In this document: in pieces, positions 21,783 to 30,456 of the stretch
Position numbering within the stretch: the stretch's first letter is position 1
Layout of the letters: each line of letters starts with the position of its first letter
Origin: Chitinophaga pendula
GTDB taxonomy: Bacteria > Bacteroidota > Bacteroidia > Chitinophagales > Chitinophagaceae
Length of the DNA: 64,000 nt
Reading direction: 5' to 3'
Assembly: GCF_020386615.1 (NCBI RefSeq)
Contig: NZ_CP077769.1
Coordinates: 2,852,001 to 2,916,000 of the forward strand
Notes under the pieces: model-generated
The model's database searches: none
What the model was told of the DNA's origin: nothing
Seen by the model: the letters and a program-made list of their open reading frames with translations, nothing else
Position numbers and translations under genes: made by a program

Positions 21783-24158
21783 TTATACCAGGCTACCGTT
21801 GAGCACTTTTTCTTCTTTTTCTGCTACGGCTGTCACTGCGGAGGGGACGGAGCGGTAGAATTGGGCCAGGTATGCGGCGGCGCTTTCGACGAGGAGGACG
21901 GCTATTTCGTCGACGTGTCGATTTTTCCAGCTTTTGAGCGGGGTATTTTTCACCCATTGGTTAAAGGCGCCTAAGGCGGAGCTGGTATGTATCTGGAAGT
22001 CTACTTTGGCATCGTTGTTACCCACCAGTGCTGCTTTGAGGCTGTTGGCAAAATAGGCTTTGAACACTAGGGCCATTTTATGTTTGGGTTGTTGTTGTGC
22101 TTTTGTGATTTCGGCGGCGGGGGTGACGGCTTTTAGTGCTTCGAAAACGGTTTCCAGTGGTTGCTGGAAGTAGCGGCTTTCGAGCTGGGATTTGTCTTTG
22201 GGATCTATTTGTTCGAGGGTATCATATCTTTTATACAGTTCGTAGAGTTTATTGGCGCGGGCGGGGAAGAACAATCCTTTTTTGAGGACCTGGATACGAG
22301 CGCCATATTCGAACATGTCGCCGGCGGGTACGTAGTCGGTGTCCTGGATGTTCATGTCTTGCAGCAGGTCTTTGGCGACGTTGCTGGTGCCTGCTTCTAC
22401 GGTACATTGATTGACAGATCCGGTGAGGATGAATGCGGCGCCGAGGAGGAATGATGCGGCGGCGGATTCGGGAGTGCTGATACCACCGGCTACCCCTATA
22501 CGTACGGGTACGGCATATTTATATTGCTGAACCAGTTCGTCGCGGAGCCTGCTGATGGTAGGGAATAAGGCGTAGGGCATGCGGCGATCGGTGTGTCCTG
22601 CGGAGTCGGCTTCTGTGCAGATATCGTCTGCCATGGGGATGAGCTGGCTCAGGGCTGCTTCTTCGCTGGTGATCTTGCCTTCGCTGAGCAAGGTGTCTAC
22701 GATCTGTTTGGGGGCAGGTTCGAGGAATACCTGAGCTACTTCGGGCCGGGATAGTTTGGCCAGGATGCGATTTGTTGGTATTACGCGTCCTTTGTTATCG
22801 CGGCGGAGGCCTTTTAGGCGATAATGAACGATGGCATTGCTGAGTCCTACGTATGCGGCGGCTTCTATGTTACGGATGTTGTACTGGAGGAGTAATGCAA
22901 CGACGGCATCTTCTGCGGCCGGGTCGGCGGCGTTGTGCCAGAGGTTGACGCCATAGGGAGCATCTGGTTCGAGTTCGGCCTTTATGGCATTGATGCCAGT
23001 TTCTATTTCCTGAAGGGAGAGCCCACCTGTACCGAAGAAGCTGAGCAGGCCGGCTTTCGCCATGCGTACTACGAGTTCTTTGGAGGAGATGCCATGGAAC
23101 ATGCCACCTGCGACGTATGCATATTTTACGTTGTAGGTGTGGCGGAATTGTTCGTCGCCCAAGGCGTTGGCTGGGATGGTGATGGCGCCTTTGGGTGTGG
23201 GCGGCAGGAGGTCTGGTAACCAGGAAGGCTGGCCGTTGGTATTTTTGGTTACGGCCGGTGCTTTATGTTGTGTGCGTATAGTGGGCGGTGTTATGTCCAG
23301 TTCGGAGGCAGGAATTGGATTTTTGAGGATGAAGTCGGTCATTTTAGTGAGTACGTCGCCGGGGCCTACTTCATGGAATCCTGTGACGCCCTGGTGTACG
23401 AGGTAGCTGACGCTGGCGTACCATTTTACCTGGCTGGTGATCTGCCGGGTGAGCCAGTCTGCCAATGTGCTATCTGTGTAGGGGCGTGCGGTGGCGTTGG
23501 CGATTACGGGTATTTTGAGCGGGGAGAATTTGAATCCGTTGACGAAGGAGCGGAAGTTGTCTTCGGCTTCTTTCATGTACCGGGAGTGGAATGCGCCGCT
23601 GACGTTGAGGGGGAAGTATAGTTTGGCGCCGCTGGCTTCGAATGGGGCTTGTGCGGCGATGATATCTTCGCGGAGGCCTGATATTACGATTTGTTCGGCG
23701 GAGTTATAGTTAGCGACATCCATACTGCTGAAGTTGTGTTCTTGCAGTATTTTCTCGACGGTATTTATTTTGAGTCCGATGAGGGCGGCCATGCCACCGT
23801 TTTTGATCTGGCCCATGATCTCGGCTCTTTTCTTCACCAGTTTGAGGCCGGTTTCGAAGTCGAATGCGCCGGCGGCGAACAGGGCGACATATTCGCCGAG
23901 GCTGTGTCCTAATGCGAAGTCGGGTTCGCCTTCTGTTTCTACGCGATCGAGATAGGTGAAGGCGTTGACTACGTATAGTGCGGGTTGTGTGTATTGTGTC
24001 TGGTTGAGGATGCGCTGCGGGTCTTTGGAGCAGAGTTCTGCGATATCATAGCCGAGAACTTCACTGGCGGCGGCGGTCAGTTGTTTGTATTTATCAAACA
24101 GCTGTTCGCCCATGCCTCTTCTTTGCGAACCCTGGCCGGGAAACAAGTATGCTTTCAT
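21783..24158 (-). CDS. Trans-acting malonyl transferase fused to PfaD-type enoylreductase
   Basis: A 791-residue bifunctional protein typical of trans-AT clusters. Residues 1 to about 285 are a malonyl-CoA:ACP transferase with GQGSQ at 8-12, GHSLGE (Ser86) and His191 in GAFHS. After a Pro-rich linker, residues about 330-780 form a PfaD/nitronate-monooxygenase-like FMN TIM barrel, with VAGGMFHGISS, GTGGLSLQEIE and GVAGGISTPESAAA. The AT half should load the AT-less modules of the giant PKS. The ER half can act in trans on modules that lack an embedded reductase. It is the second gene of the operon, 60 bp after the NusG paralogue. Confidence 0.95.
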   Translation of the reverse strand: MKAYLFPGQGSQRRGMGEQLFDKYKQLTAAASEVLGYDIAELCSKDPQRILNQTQYTQPALYVVNAFTYLDRVETEGEPDFALGHSLGEYVALFAAGAFDFETGLKLVKKRAEIMGQIKNGGMAALIGLKINTVEKILQEHNFSSMDVANYNSAEQIVISGLREDIIAAQAPFEASGAKLYFPLNVSGAFHSRYMKEAEDNFRSFVNGFKFSPLKIPVIANATARPYTDSTLADWLTRQITSQVKWYASVSYLVHQGVTGFHEVGPGDVLTKMTDFILKNPIPASELDITPPTIRTQHKAPAVTKNTNGQPSWLPDLLPPTPKGAITIPANALGDEQFRHTYNVKYAYVAGGMFHGISSKELVVRMAKAGLLSFFGTGGLSLQEIETGINAIKAELEPDAPYGVNLWHNAADPAAEDAVVALLLQYNIRNIEAAAYVGLSNAIVHYRLKGLRRDNKGRVIPTNRILAKLSRPEVAQVFLEPAPKQIVDTLLSEGKITSEEAALSQLIPMADDICTEADSAGHTDRRMPYALFPTISRLRDELVQQYKYAVPVRIGVAGGISTPESAAASFLLGAAFILTGSVNQCTVEAGTSNVAKDLLQDMNIQDTDYVPAGDMFEYGARIQVLKKGLFFPARANKLYELYKRYDTLEQIDPKDKSQLESRYFQQPLETVFEALKAVTPAAEITKAQQQPKHKMALVFKAYFANSLKAALVGNNDAKVDFQIHTSSALGAFNQWVKNTPLKSWKNRHVDEIAVLLVESAAAYLAQFYRSVPSAVTAVAEKEEKVLNGSLV

Positions 24159-24218
24159 ATGAATATTGGTTGTGGGATTATATACGGGTGGGGAGGGGAT
24201 CGATTGGTAGTTAAGGGG

Positions 24219-24758
24219 TTATCCTATTCGTTCGACCTGGCAGCTTTCTATTTCTACGGATACGGCCTGGTTGATCACGGGTAATTTGATCACGAATCGT
24301 ACCTGATTGGATTTGCGGAGCAGGATACCTTCGAGGCCGGAGAAGATGCCTTGTACTACACGGACTTTATCACCGATACAGTAAAAATATTCTGTGGTGA
24401 GATCAGAACCTTTGGCTTCTATGCGTTTTATTTTATCGATCTCTTCCTGGCTGATGGATACGGGTCTGCCTTCGAAGGAGACGATGCGGATAACGCCTGG
24501 AATGGATAGTATCCTGGTTTTTTCGCTGAGGTGCATCTTAACGAATACATAGTTAGCGAAGAGTGGTGATTGGATACTTTTCATTCTATCGCTCCATTTT
24601 CGCAGTTCGTTTCTCACCGGGAGGTAACATTCGGTGTCCTGATAGAGGATCTCCTGGGTGATCTTCTTCTCAAATTTGGGTCTTGTGTATAGTACATACC
24701 ATTTTCTCTCAAGCAGTGTTGGCTTAATAACTACGGGTTCCATATTAACAGGTTTCAA
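24219..24758 (-). CDS. Specialised NusG paralogue (RfaH/UpxY/LoaP type)
   Basis: A 179-residue protein with the NusG N-terminal domain (WYVLYTRPKFEKKI, then SPLFANYVFVKM and IPGVIRIVSFEG). A KOW domain follows near 130-178 (GDKVRVVQGIFSGLEG). It is shorter and more divergent than the housekeeping NusG. It is the first gene of the PKS operon. Specialised NusG proteins in this position bind RNA polymerase at a leader sequence and suppress termination and polarity across very long operons: UpxY for Bacteroides capsules, LoaP and TaA for polyketide operons. A 20-kb downstream gene fits that role. The specific target is inferred from position. Confidence 0.9.
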   Translation of the reverse strand: MKPVNMEPVVIKPTLLERKWYVLYTRPKFEKKITQEILYQDTECYLPVRNELRKWSDRMKSIQSPLFANYVFVKMHLSEKTRILSIPGVIRIVSFEGRPVSISQEEIDKIKRIEAKGSDLTTEYFYCIGDKVRVVQGIFSGLEGILLRKSNQVRFVIKLPVINQAVSVEIESCQVERIG

Positions 24759-26203
24759 GGGCTAAACCAAATAGGCATAACAGTTCCGGTCAAGCAGCTG
24801 TGAAGCTGATCGTCAAACGCTGAAATTTATAAAGGCATAAACTGAATGGAAGCGAGTGTCCTGTTTGTATGCGGTAATACGACAATGGAGTCAACAACAG
24901 CCGGTTGTGGCAGGTTTTCAATATTACTTTTCTTATTTGGGGACAGGGCTTCGCCCATTTATGTCACAGACATAGTTTATATCAAAAAAAATCTTTGGAA
25001 AACACGGGGGAATCTTCAATATCCAGTCGTGTCCGAAGGGGCGCTTAGTAACAAGTAGCAAGGTAATTACTCAGCAAACTGTAGTTAATGGTTTGAGGGT
25101 TCTAATATGATAGCATTTTTTTAACCTGTTGGCTTCATGGTTCCAGGGGGGTCTTCTCTAACTCGTCGTAAAAAAATGACTACAATTACTCTTTTAGCAT
25201 ATGCAAACCATCAACTAAATCTAAAATAGTCAAATTACCTCAAACAAACAAATGACCTACGTAAAATTGCGTAAGATTAATCATCTTTTAATAACTAAAA
25301 ATGCAATGTTGATGATCTAAATGTATGCATTAAAAAAAACACTATACCTGCAAAACGGCCACAGAAAAGCGCTAACAGGCATGATCAACATGAATCAACA
25401 ATTGCACCGCCTTCAACGTGCAGTGAGTATGCAATTATATGTAACGATCATCACCGATCAAATACGGTAAAAAAAACGGGGTCAAAGACATGTCACCTTC
25501 TTTTACCTGCTGCAGTTATTCTGCATGTCTGTAGCGGCTTTCAACGGATTCATATTGTCAAAAGCATCAATACTGTAACAGTGACACTTAAATATTATTA
25601 TCTCACTGCAATAATATTACTGTTGGTAATGGGCAGCTGATCTATGTGTTTGGCTATTTAACGGGAAGGTTTTCATACGTGGATGTTATTTGTATTTATC
25701 ACCTTCATTCATACGTGTATTCTTCATAATCTTAACTGTAAAAGCTGCGTTACAGTGGAATCTAATTTTTATCAGACATACGGGTGCTGAGATAAAACTG
25801 TTTTTATTTCATATCATACTCATAATTTTTGTAATGATTTTGTCTTCGCTTAACATGTCATTCATCCTATCTATATTGACAGTTACAGGAGATGATGTTG
25901 TGTCGATTTGTTTTGGTGTTTAGTGGCTCTCCTATTATTACCGGTCTAAGCAATTGCTGGTATTAGTTCCGGGGTTAACGGTTTGATGGTTTGTCAGGCT
26001 AAAAGTAATCTACAGTAATTGCGATATTAAATTTATGTAATTATTGACACAAATACAATTCCGTCATCCGGATTTATTTGAGCGGTCGGTTAACGTTACT
26101 AACGAGTAATAACTGCGTGTATACTGCATTTAAGCAGTAATACTGCAGTTATTACTTAGTGTATTGGATACCGTTATACCGGTATATATATGTATGGTTG
26201 GTT
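24759..26203. other. AT-rich intergenic region and presumed leader of the PKS operon
   Basis: About 1.4 kb with no convincing gene. Several short frames exist, including a hydrophobic one near 25690-25923, but none has family features. On the minus strand a tight hairpin TGGGC-GAA-GCCCT occupies 24945-24957, about 190 bases upstream of the NusG-like start, in the likely transcribed leader. No exact TAnnTTTG promoter was found on the minus strand between 24760 and 25500, so the PKS promoter was not located. The part between 25500 and 26200 shows nothing else recognisable. Confidence 0.5.
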
Positions 26204-27211
26204 TTATTGATTGGTGAGTACGATCTTACCGAATTGCTGGCCTGCTTTCATGTATTGCAATGCTTCTTCTGCGTGATCGAGGGACGGGTATACTTTATCT
26301 ACTATGGGTTTGATGGAGGGGTGATCTTTGATGAGCTGCAGCATGTCTTTGAATTCCTGTGGGGTGCCCATGGTGGTGCCGAGGACGGACAGGTTTTTGT
26401 AGAAGATATCTGCCGGCCGGATGTTGTTGATGATGCCACTGGTGGCGCCCCAGAATACGATGCGGCCTCCGGGTTTTGCCAGTTGGAGCAGGCTGGCGAA
26501 TCCATCGCCGGATGCGCTATCCAGTATTACATCGAAGCCACCGGAGGATGCTGTTGCTTTGTCGACCCAGTCGGCGTTGCGGTAGTTGAAACCATCTTTG
26601 GCGCCCAATGTTTGGGCTTTAGCGATCTTTTCTGGGCTGCTGGAGGTGACATATACTTCTGCGCCAGCTACCAGTGCGAAGTGTAAAGCGAGCAATGCGG
26701 TGCCCGCGCCGATGCCGGTGATGAGTACCTTCTCTCCTTTTCTGACCTGTGCGCGGGTAGTTACGGCGCGGTAGGTGGTGATACCTGCGAGCGGTAATGC
26801 GGCGGCTTCTTCATCGGTGTAGCCATCGGGTTTGGCATGTACGTATTGCTGACCGACGGCGATGTATTCGGCGAAGGTGCCCTGATCAGGGCTACCCAGT
26901 ATTTTGAAGGAAGGGTCGAAGGCGGCGGGGTTATCGCCCCAATTGTGGCTGGGGTTGATAATAACCGGCTGCCCTATCTCCCACCCTGTTACGTCGTGGC
27001 CCAAGGCGGCGATGGTGCCGAAGCCATCGGAGCCCAGTACGATCCTATCTTTTACGGCGCTGTTGTAGTTGCCGGTACGTATCCAGACGTCGCGGTAGTT
27101 GAAGGCGGAATAGGCCAGTTTGATAAGTATTTCGTTGGCTGCGGGGGTGGGTGTTGGGATGTCTTCTATGTGCACCGGTTTGTTGGCGCCGCTTAAAATA
27201 ACTGCTTTCAT
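26204..27211 (-). CDS. Medium-chain zinc-type alcohol dehydrogenase/quinone oxidoreductase
   Basis: A 335-residue MDR-superfamily oxidoreductase. The N-terminal GroES-like domain contains AFNYRDVWIRTGNY and LGSDGFGTI. The NAD(P)-binding domain has ITGIGAGTALLALHFA near 165-180. The structural four-cysteine zinc cluster is absent. It lies divergent from the AraC regulator next door, 95 bp away, so it may be that regulator's target. It is separated from the PKS operon by 1.4 kb, so a role in polyketide biosynthesis is not supported. The substrate is unknown. Confidence 0.85.
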   Translation of the reverse strand: MKAVILSGANKPVHIEDIPTPTPAANEILIKLAYSAFNYRDVWIRTGNYNSAVKDRIVLGSDGFGTIAALGHDVTGWEIGQPVIINPSHNWGDNPAAFDPSFKILGSPDQGTFAEYIAVGQQYVHAKPDGYTDEEAAALPLAGITTYRAVTTRAQVRKGEKVLITGIGAGTALLALHFALVAGAEVYVTSSSPEKIAKAQTLGAKDGFNYRNADWVDKATASSGGFDVILDSASGDGFASLLQLAKPGGRIVFWGATSGIINNIRPADIFYKNLSVLGTTMGTPQEFKDMLQLIKDHPSIKPIVDKVYPSLDHAEEALQYMKAGQQFGKIVLTNQ

Positions 27212-27269
27212 ACCTGTATTTTATTATGATTTAGTGCTACAAAGTTGCGCACATATATACATCCACCAC

Positions 27270-27301
27270 TTGTACATTTCTGTTAAAATCTTGTATCTTT
27301 G
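27270..27301 (+). promoter_or_regulatory. Bacteroidota-type promoter for the AraC gene
   Basis: A -33-like TTG at 27270-27272 is followed after 21 bases by TATCTTTG at 27294-27301, matching the TAnnTTTG -7 element. The ATG of the regulator is only 6 bases further on. Transcription would begin at or next to the start codon, giving a leaderless or nearly leaderless mRNA. Confidence 0.65.
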
Positions 27302-27306
27302 CGGCT

Positions 27307-28167
27307 ATGGAGAAGCCACATCTGCATCAGCCGGTTGAGATCATTCTTTGTGACCTGGAGCCTGGTCATGATCCGGCGCACCGGCATAATTTCTTTGAGT
27401 TTGTGTATGTATTGTCGGGGACGGGGCATCAGTGTATCAACAAGCATAAGTTTGCCTATGCGGCCGGGCATATGTTTTTGACTACGCCGGGGGATTGTCA
27501 GTCTTTTGACATTGTGACCGCTACGCGTTTTTTCCTGGTACGTTTTAATGCTTTGTTCATCCGGTCGGGTCAATTTCATGTAGCGCGGCAGCACCGTACG
27601 GAGTGGCTGGAGCGGCTGGCGAACGTGTTACAGCATGCCAGTCATGATCCGGGGTGTATATTGCGGCATCAATGTGATAAGTCGCTGGTGCGGCCGTTGG
27701 TCGTGAGTATTATCCGGGAGCAGGAGAATACGGCTTTATACAACCAGGAGTTGATACAGCAGATGATCAATACGCTGATCATTATAGTGGTGCGTAACCT
27801 GGCGATGAATATGCCGGAGAAGATCAGTGATCGGACGGACGATAAGGCGCTGGACATTTTGCAATATGTGCAGCAGCATATCTATGAGCCGGAGAAGATC
27901 CGGATAGAGGCGATCAGTAAGTATTTCGGGATATCGGAGAGTTACCTGGGGCGATATTTTAAGAAGCACGCCAACGAGACGTTGCAGCAGTATATTACCA
28001 ACTATAAGTTGCGGTTGGTGGAGGCCCGTTTAAAGTATAGTGATATGCGGATGAATGAGATTGCGTTGGAGTTAGGGTTTACGGATGAGAGTCATTTGAA
28101 TCGTATTTTCAAAAAGTACAAGGGTCAGAATCCATCTGAGTACCGGAAACAATTCCTTCAAAAATAA
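27307..28167 (+). CDS. AraC-family transcriptional regulator
   Basis: A 286-residue protein. An N-terminal cupin-like effector domain (HRHNFFEFVYVLSGTG, then AAGHMFLTTPGD) is followed by a C-terminal pair of helix-turn-helix motifs at about 185-283 (IEAISKYFGISESYLGRYFKKH and MNEIALELGFTDESHLNRIF). This is the normal AraC layout and length. It is transcribed away from the MDR oxidoreductase gene and may control it. The next gene follows 7 bp downstream on the same strand, suggesting co-transcription. The effector is unknown. Confidence 0.95.
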   Translation: MEKPHLHQPVEIILCDLEPGHDPAHRHNFFEFVYVLSGTGHQCINKHKFAYAAGHMFLTTPGDCQSFDIVTATRFFLVRFNALFIRSGQFHVARQHRTEWLERLANVLQHASHDPGCILRHQCDKSLVRPLVVSIIREQENTALYNQELIQQMINTLIIIVVRNLAMNMPEKISDRTDDKALDILQYVQQHIYEPEKIRIEAISKYFGISESYLGRYFKKHANETLQQYITNYKLRLVEARLKYSDMRMNEIALELGFTDESHLNRIFKKYKGQNPSEYRKQFLQK

Positions 28168-28174
28168 AAGTTGT

Positions 28175-28885
28175 ATGTCCAAGACCTTTGCGGACCATGT
28201 TATTGCCTTTAATGAGCAATTATCTTTTGATGCTGTGTTGCCGGCGGGTATCCGGGTGATGAATCCATTCCGGGAGCAGGCGGGTGTGATGGACGTGATG
28301 CAGCAGTTTTACAAAAAATATTACGGTGACCGCCGGCGCCGGCGGTTGATACTCGGAATTAATCCTGGCCGGCTGGGCTCTGGCAGTACGGGGGTACCTT
28401 TTACGGATACGAAACGTATGCAGGAGGTGTGTGGTATTACGATCCCGGGGATGAAGACGCATGAGCCCTCTTCTGTATTCATTTATGACGTGATTGCTGC
28501 CTATGGCGGGCCGGCGGTATTTTACCAGGATTTGTATATAGGTTCTGTTTGTCCGCTGGGATTTGTGTCGCGTACGGCGGGTGGTAAGGAGGTGAACTAT
28601 AATTACTACGACAGCAAGGAGTTGACAAAGGCGGCGTTGCCTTTGATTGTGAGCAGCCTGGAGCGGCAGTTAACATTTGGGTTGGACCGGGAGGTATGTT
28701 ATGTGATGGGGACGGGTAAAAATGCGGTGTTTTTTACGCAGTTGAATGCGGAGCACGGCTTTTTCGGGGAGGTGGTGCCATTGGAGCATCCGCGGTTTGT
28801 GATGCAGTATAAGGCGAAGACGAAGGATCTGTATGTTGATAAGTATCTGCAGGCATTTGCGGATGTGGGGCCGACCGGGCAGTGA
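28175..28885 (+). CDS. SMUG2-like uracil-DNA glycosylase family protein (DUF4918)
   Basis: A 236-residue protein. It carries the uracil-DNA glycosylase superfamily motif 1 as LGINPGRLGSGSTGVPFTD at about 59-77 and a C-terminal HPRFVMQY motif. The pattern matches the DUF4918/SMUG2 branch common in Bacteroidota, which excises uracil or related damaged bases. It starts 7 bp after the AraC gene. It ends directly against the stop codon of the convergent peptidase gene, with the two stops adjacent in TGATCA. Confidence 0.85.
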   Translation: MSKTFADHVIAFNEQLSFDAVLPAGIRVMNPFREQAGVMDVMQQFYKKYYGDRRRRRLILGINPGRLGSGSTGVPFTDTKRMQEVCGITIPGMKTHEPSSVFIYDVIAAYGGPAVFYQDLYIGSVCPLGFVSRTAGGKEVNYNYYDSKELTKAALPLIVSSLERQLTFGLDREVCYVMGTGKNAVFFTQLNAEHGFFGEVVPLEHPRFVMQYKAKTKDLYVDKYLQAFADVGPTGQ

Positions 28886-29713
28886 TCAGTAGGCAGGTTC
28901 CTGGTTGAATATAAGACCGAGGATGCCGTATAGTGCGGGATGATGGGCTTTGAGGCGGGCAGGTTCCTGGAAAAAATATTCGGCTGCTACGGCGAGGAAT
29001 TCGCTTTCGCGGGTAGCGGCGTAGGGGTTGATATCGGAGGTCCCTTCTTCTATATTTTGTGTTTCCTGTTGGATGATATGTTGCCAGGCGTCGCTGTAGC
29101 GATGTTCGAGGAAGTTGCGTGGGAATCCATCGATGATGCCATCGGATTTATCGAGCAGGTGTACGAATTCGTGGATGCCGGTGTTGCTGGTGCCGCTTTC
29201 GGCGGTGTAGCCATGCCGGAGTGCTTGCCGGGACAGTACCATTTGTCCGTTGAGGGTACCGCTACCTACCATGCCGAGGATGTTGCGGCGATCTCCTTCG
29301 AACTGGTATTGTTCGTCGAAGGTATCGGGATAGAGGATGACGTTGGTGAGGTTGGTATATTTCCAGGAGGGGAATCCGAATACGGGAATGACGGCGCTGG
29401 CGGCGATGAGGATGCGGTCGACACTTTCGACCTCCACTCCTACTCCTTCTATGGTGGTATGGTGGAGGAACTGGCGGACGAGTTGTGCGAAGCGTGTTTT
29501 TGCCGGTTGGTCGAGTTGCTGATAGTACTTTACGTGTCGGGCCAACAATAATTCATCATTACCTGGTACGGCGACGCGTTGTCGTTGCCATCGTTTGAGA
29601 TAGTGTCTGACATAGAGGAACAACAGGCCTGTGAACAGTACTGTCATTACACCTACCAGGATATATGCACCTATGTACATGAGGATAAAGCTATGTGATT
29701 TAGCAGGCATCAC
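28886..29713 (-). CDS. mtfA: MtfA-type zinc metallopeptidase (M90)
   Basis: A 275-residue protein with one N-terminal membrane segment (about 12-33) and a cytoplasmic domain carrying the M90 zinc motif HEFVHLLDKSDG near 184-195, plus a downstream Glu-rich segment (ESEFLAVAAEYFF). E. coli MtfA binds the repressor Mlc and modulates glucose uptake. In Bacteroidota the partner is not known, and the membrane anchor is common there. It is convergent with the glycosylase gene with no spacer. Confidence 0.88.
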   Translation of the reverse strand: MMPAKSHSFILMYIGAYILVGVMTVLFTGLLFLYVRHYLKRWQRQRVAVPGNDELLLARHVKYYQQLDQPAKTRFAQLVRQFLHHTTIEGVGVEVESVDRILIAASAVIPVFGFPSWKYTNLTNVILYPDTFDEQYQFEGDRRNILGMVGSGTLNGQMVLSRQALRHGYTAESGTSNTGIHEFVHLLDKSDGIIDGFPRNFLEHRYSDAWQHIIQQETQNIEEGTSDINPYAATRESEFLAVAAEYFFQEPARLKAHHPALYGILGLIFNQEPAY

Positions 29714-29806
29714 AAAATAATACCGATGTGGCCGGGCGTGGGGGTTTGGTTTCCTGACGCGGGGGTCGGGAGGGTATATTGGATGATCAGCCCGGGTATG
29801 CGGTTA

Positions 29807-30172
29807 TTACTCTGCGGCTACCCATTGTTTGGCAGCTTCCAGTTCATGGATGGAGAAGCCGCGGGATTCTCCCGGAACGAGTACGCTAAAGAAGTCTGAA
29901 AATTTGTGTATGCTCCTGGAGGCGGTTACGATGGCGATACGTCTCCATTTGGTGAAGTGTTTAAGGCCGACGAGCATATCTTCCCACCAGGCGCCTGTAC
30001 TAAAATGGCGAATGTCTGTGTTTAACAACAGGAGGTAGTTAATTTTTCCTGTACGCTTTGCGAGCGAATCGATGGCAGGGATCAGTACTTTTTCAAAATC
30101 TCCTTTATCAATACGGCCGGAGGCCTCTATACCTACTACGTGACTTGGAAGGTCAGTAAGGATCTGCAACAT
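29807..30172 (-). CDS. SpoIIAA-like (STAS-related) protein
   Basis: A 121-residue protein starting at the ATG at 30172. An upstream in-frame ATG at 30208 would add 12 residues, but family members usually begin MLxxLxxLPxxVVGxxASG, which fits the inner start. Residues show VVGIEASGRIDKGDFEKVLIP, then the WWEDMLVGLKHF and RRIAIVT segments of the SpoIIAA-like family. These single-domain proteins are widespread with no settled function. It stands alone, with 284 bp of featureless DNA upstream. Confidence 0.8.
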   Translation of the reverse strand: MLQILTDLPSHVVGIEASGRIDKGDFEKVLIPAIDSLAKRTGKINYLLLLNTDIRHFSTGAWWEDMLVGLKHFTKWRRIAIVTASRSIHKFSDFFSVLVPGESRGFSIHELEAAKQWVAAE

Positions 30173-30456
30173 AATAAGAACAGTTTTTTTGATGCGGTTT
30201 TTGGGCATCTAAGTAGCTGAAAACAAACAATATGCCGGAAGGATGACGAATTAGGAATATTTATTCACGGATATTATGCAAAACGGAAAATTTTCGATCA
30301 GTATTGTTGTTGATGGCGTTTTTGGACGTGGTAGTGAACGAATATTGTTAAGCAAATAACGCGGTGGCGCTGCCATTTATTACAGGCACTTTGTCAGTGT
30401 TGCTTTGGTTACCCAAGATGAGTATATGACATCCCGGCACGGATACCGGCAATTGG

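Noticed and set aside
25690..25923. Hydrophobic 77-codon plus-strand frame
   Set aside because: AT-rich low-complexity sequence with no promoter, family or conserved context.
26204..27211. MDR oxidoreductase as a trans enoylreductase of the PKS
   Set aside because: It is separated by 1.4 kb and a different transcription context, paired with an AraC gene. The PKS already has embedded and PfaD-type reductases.
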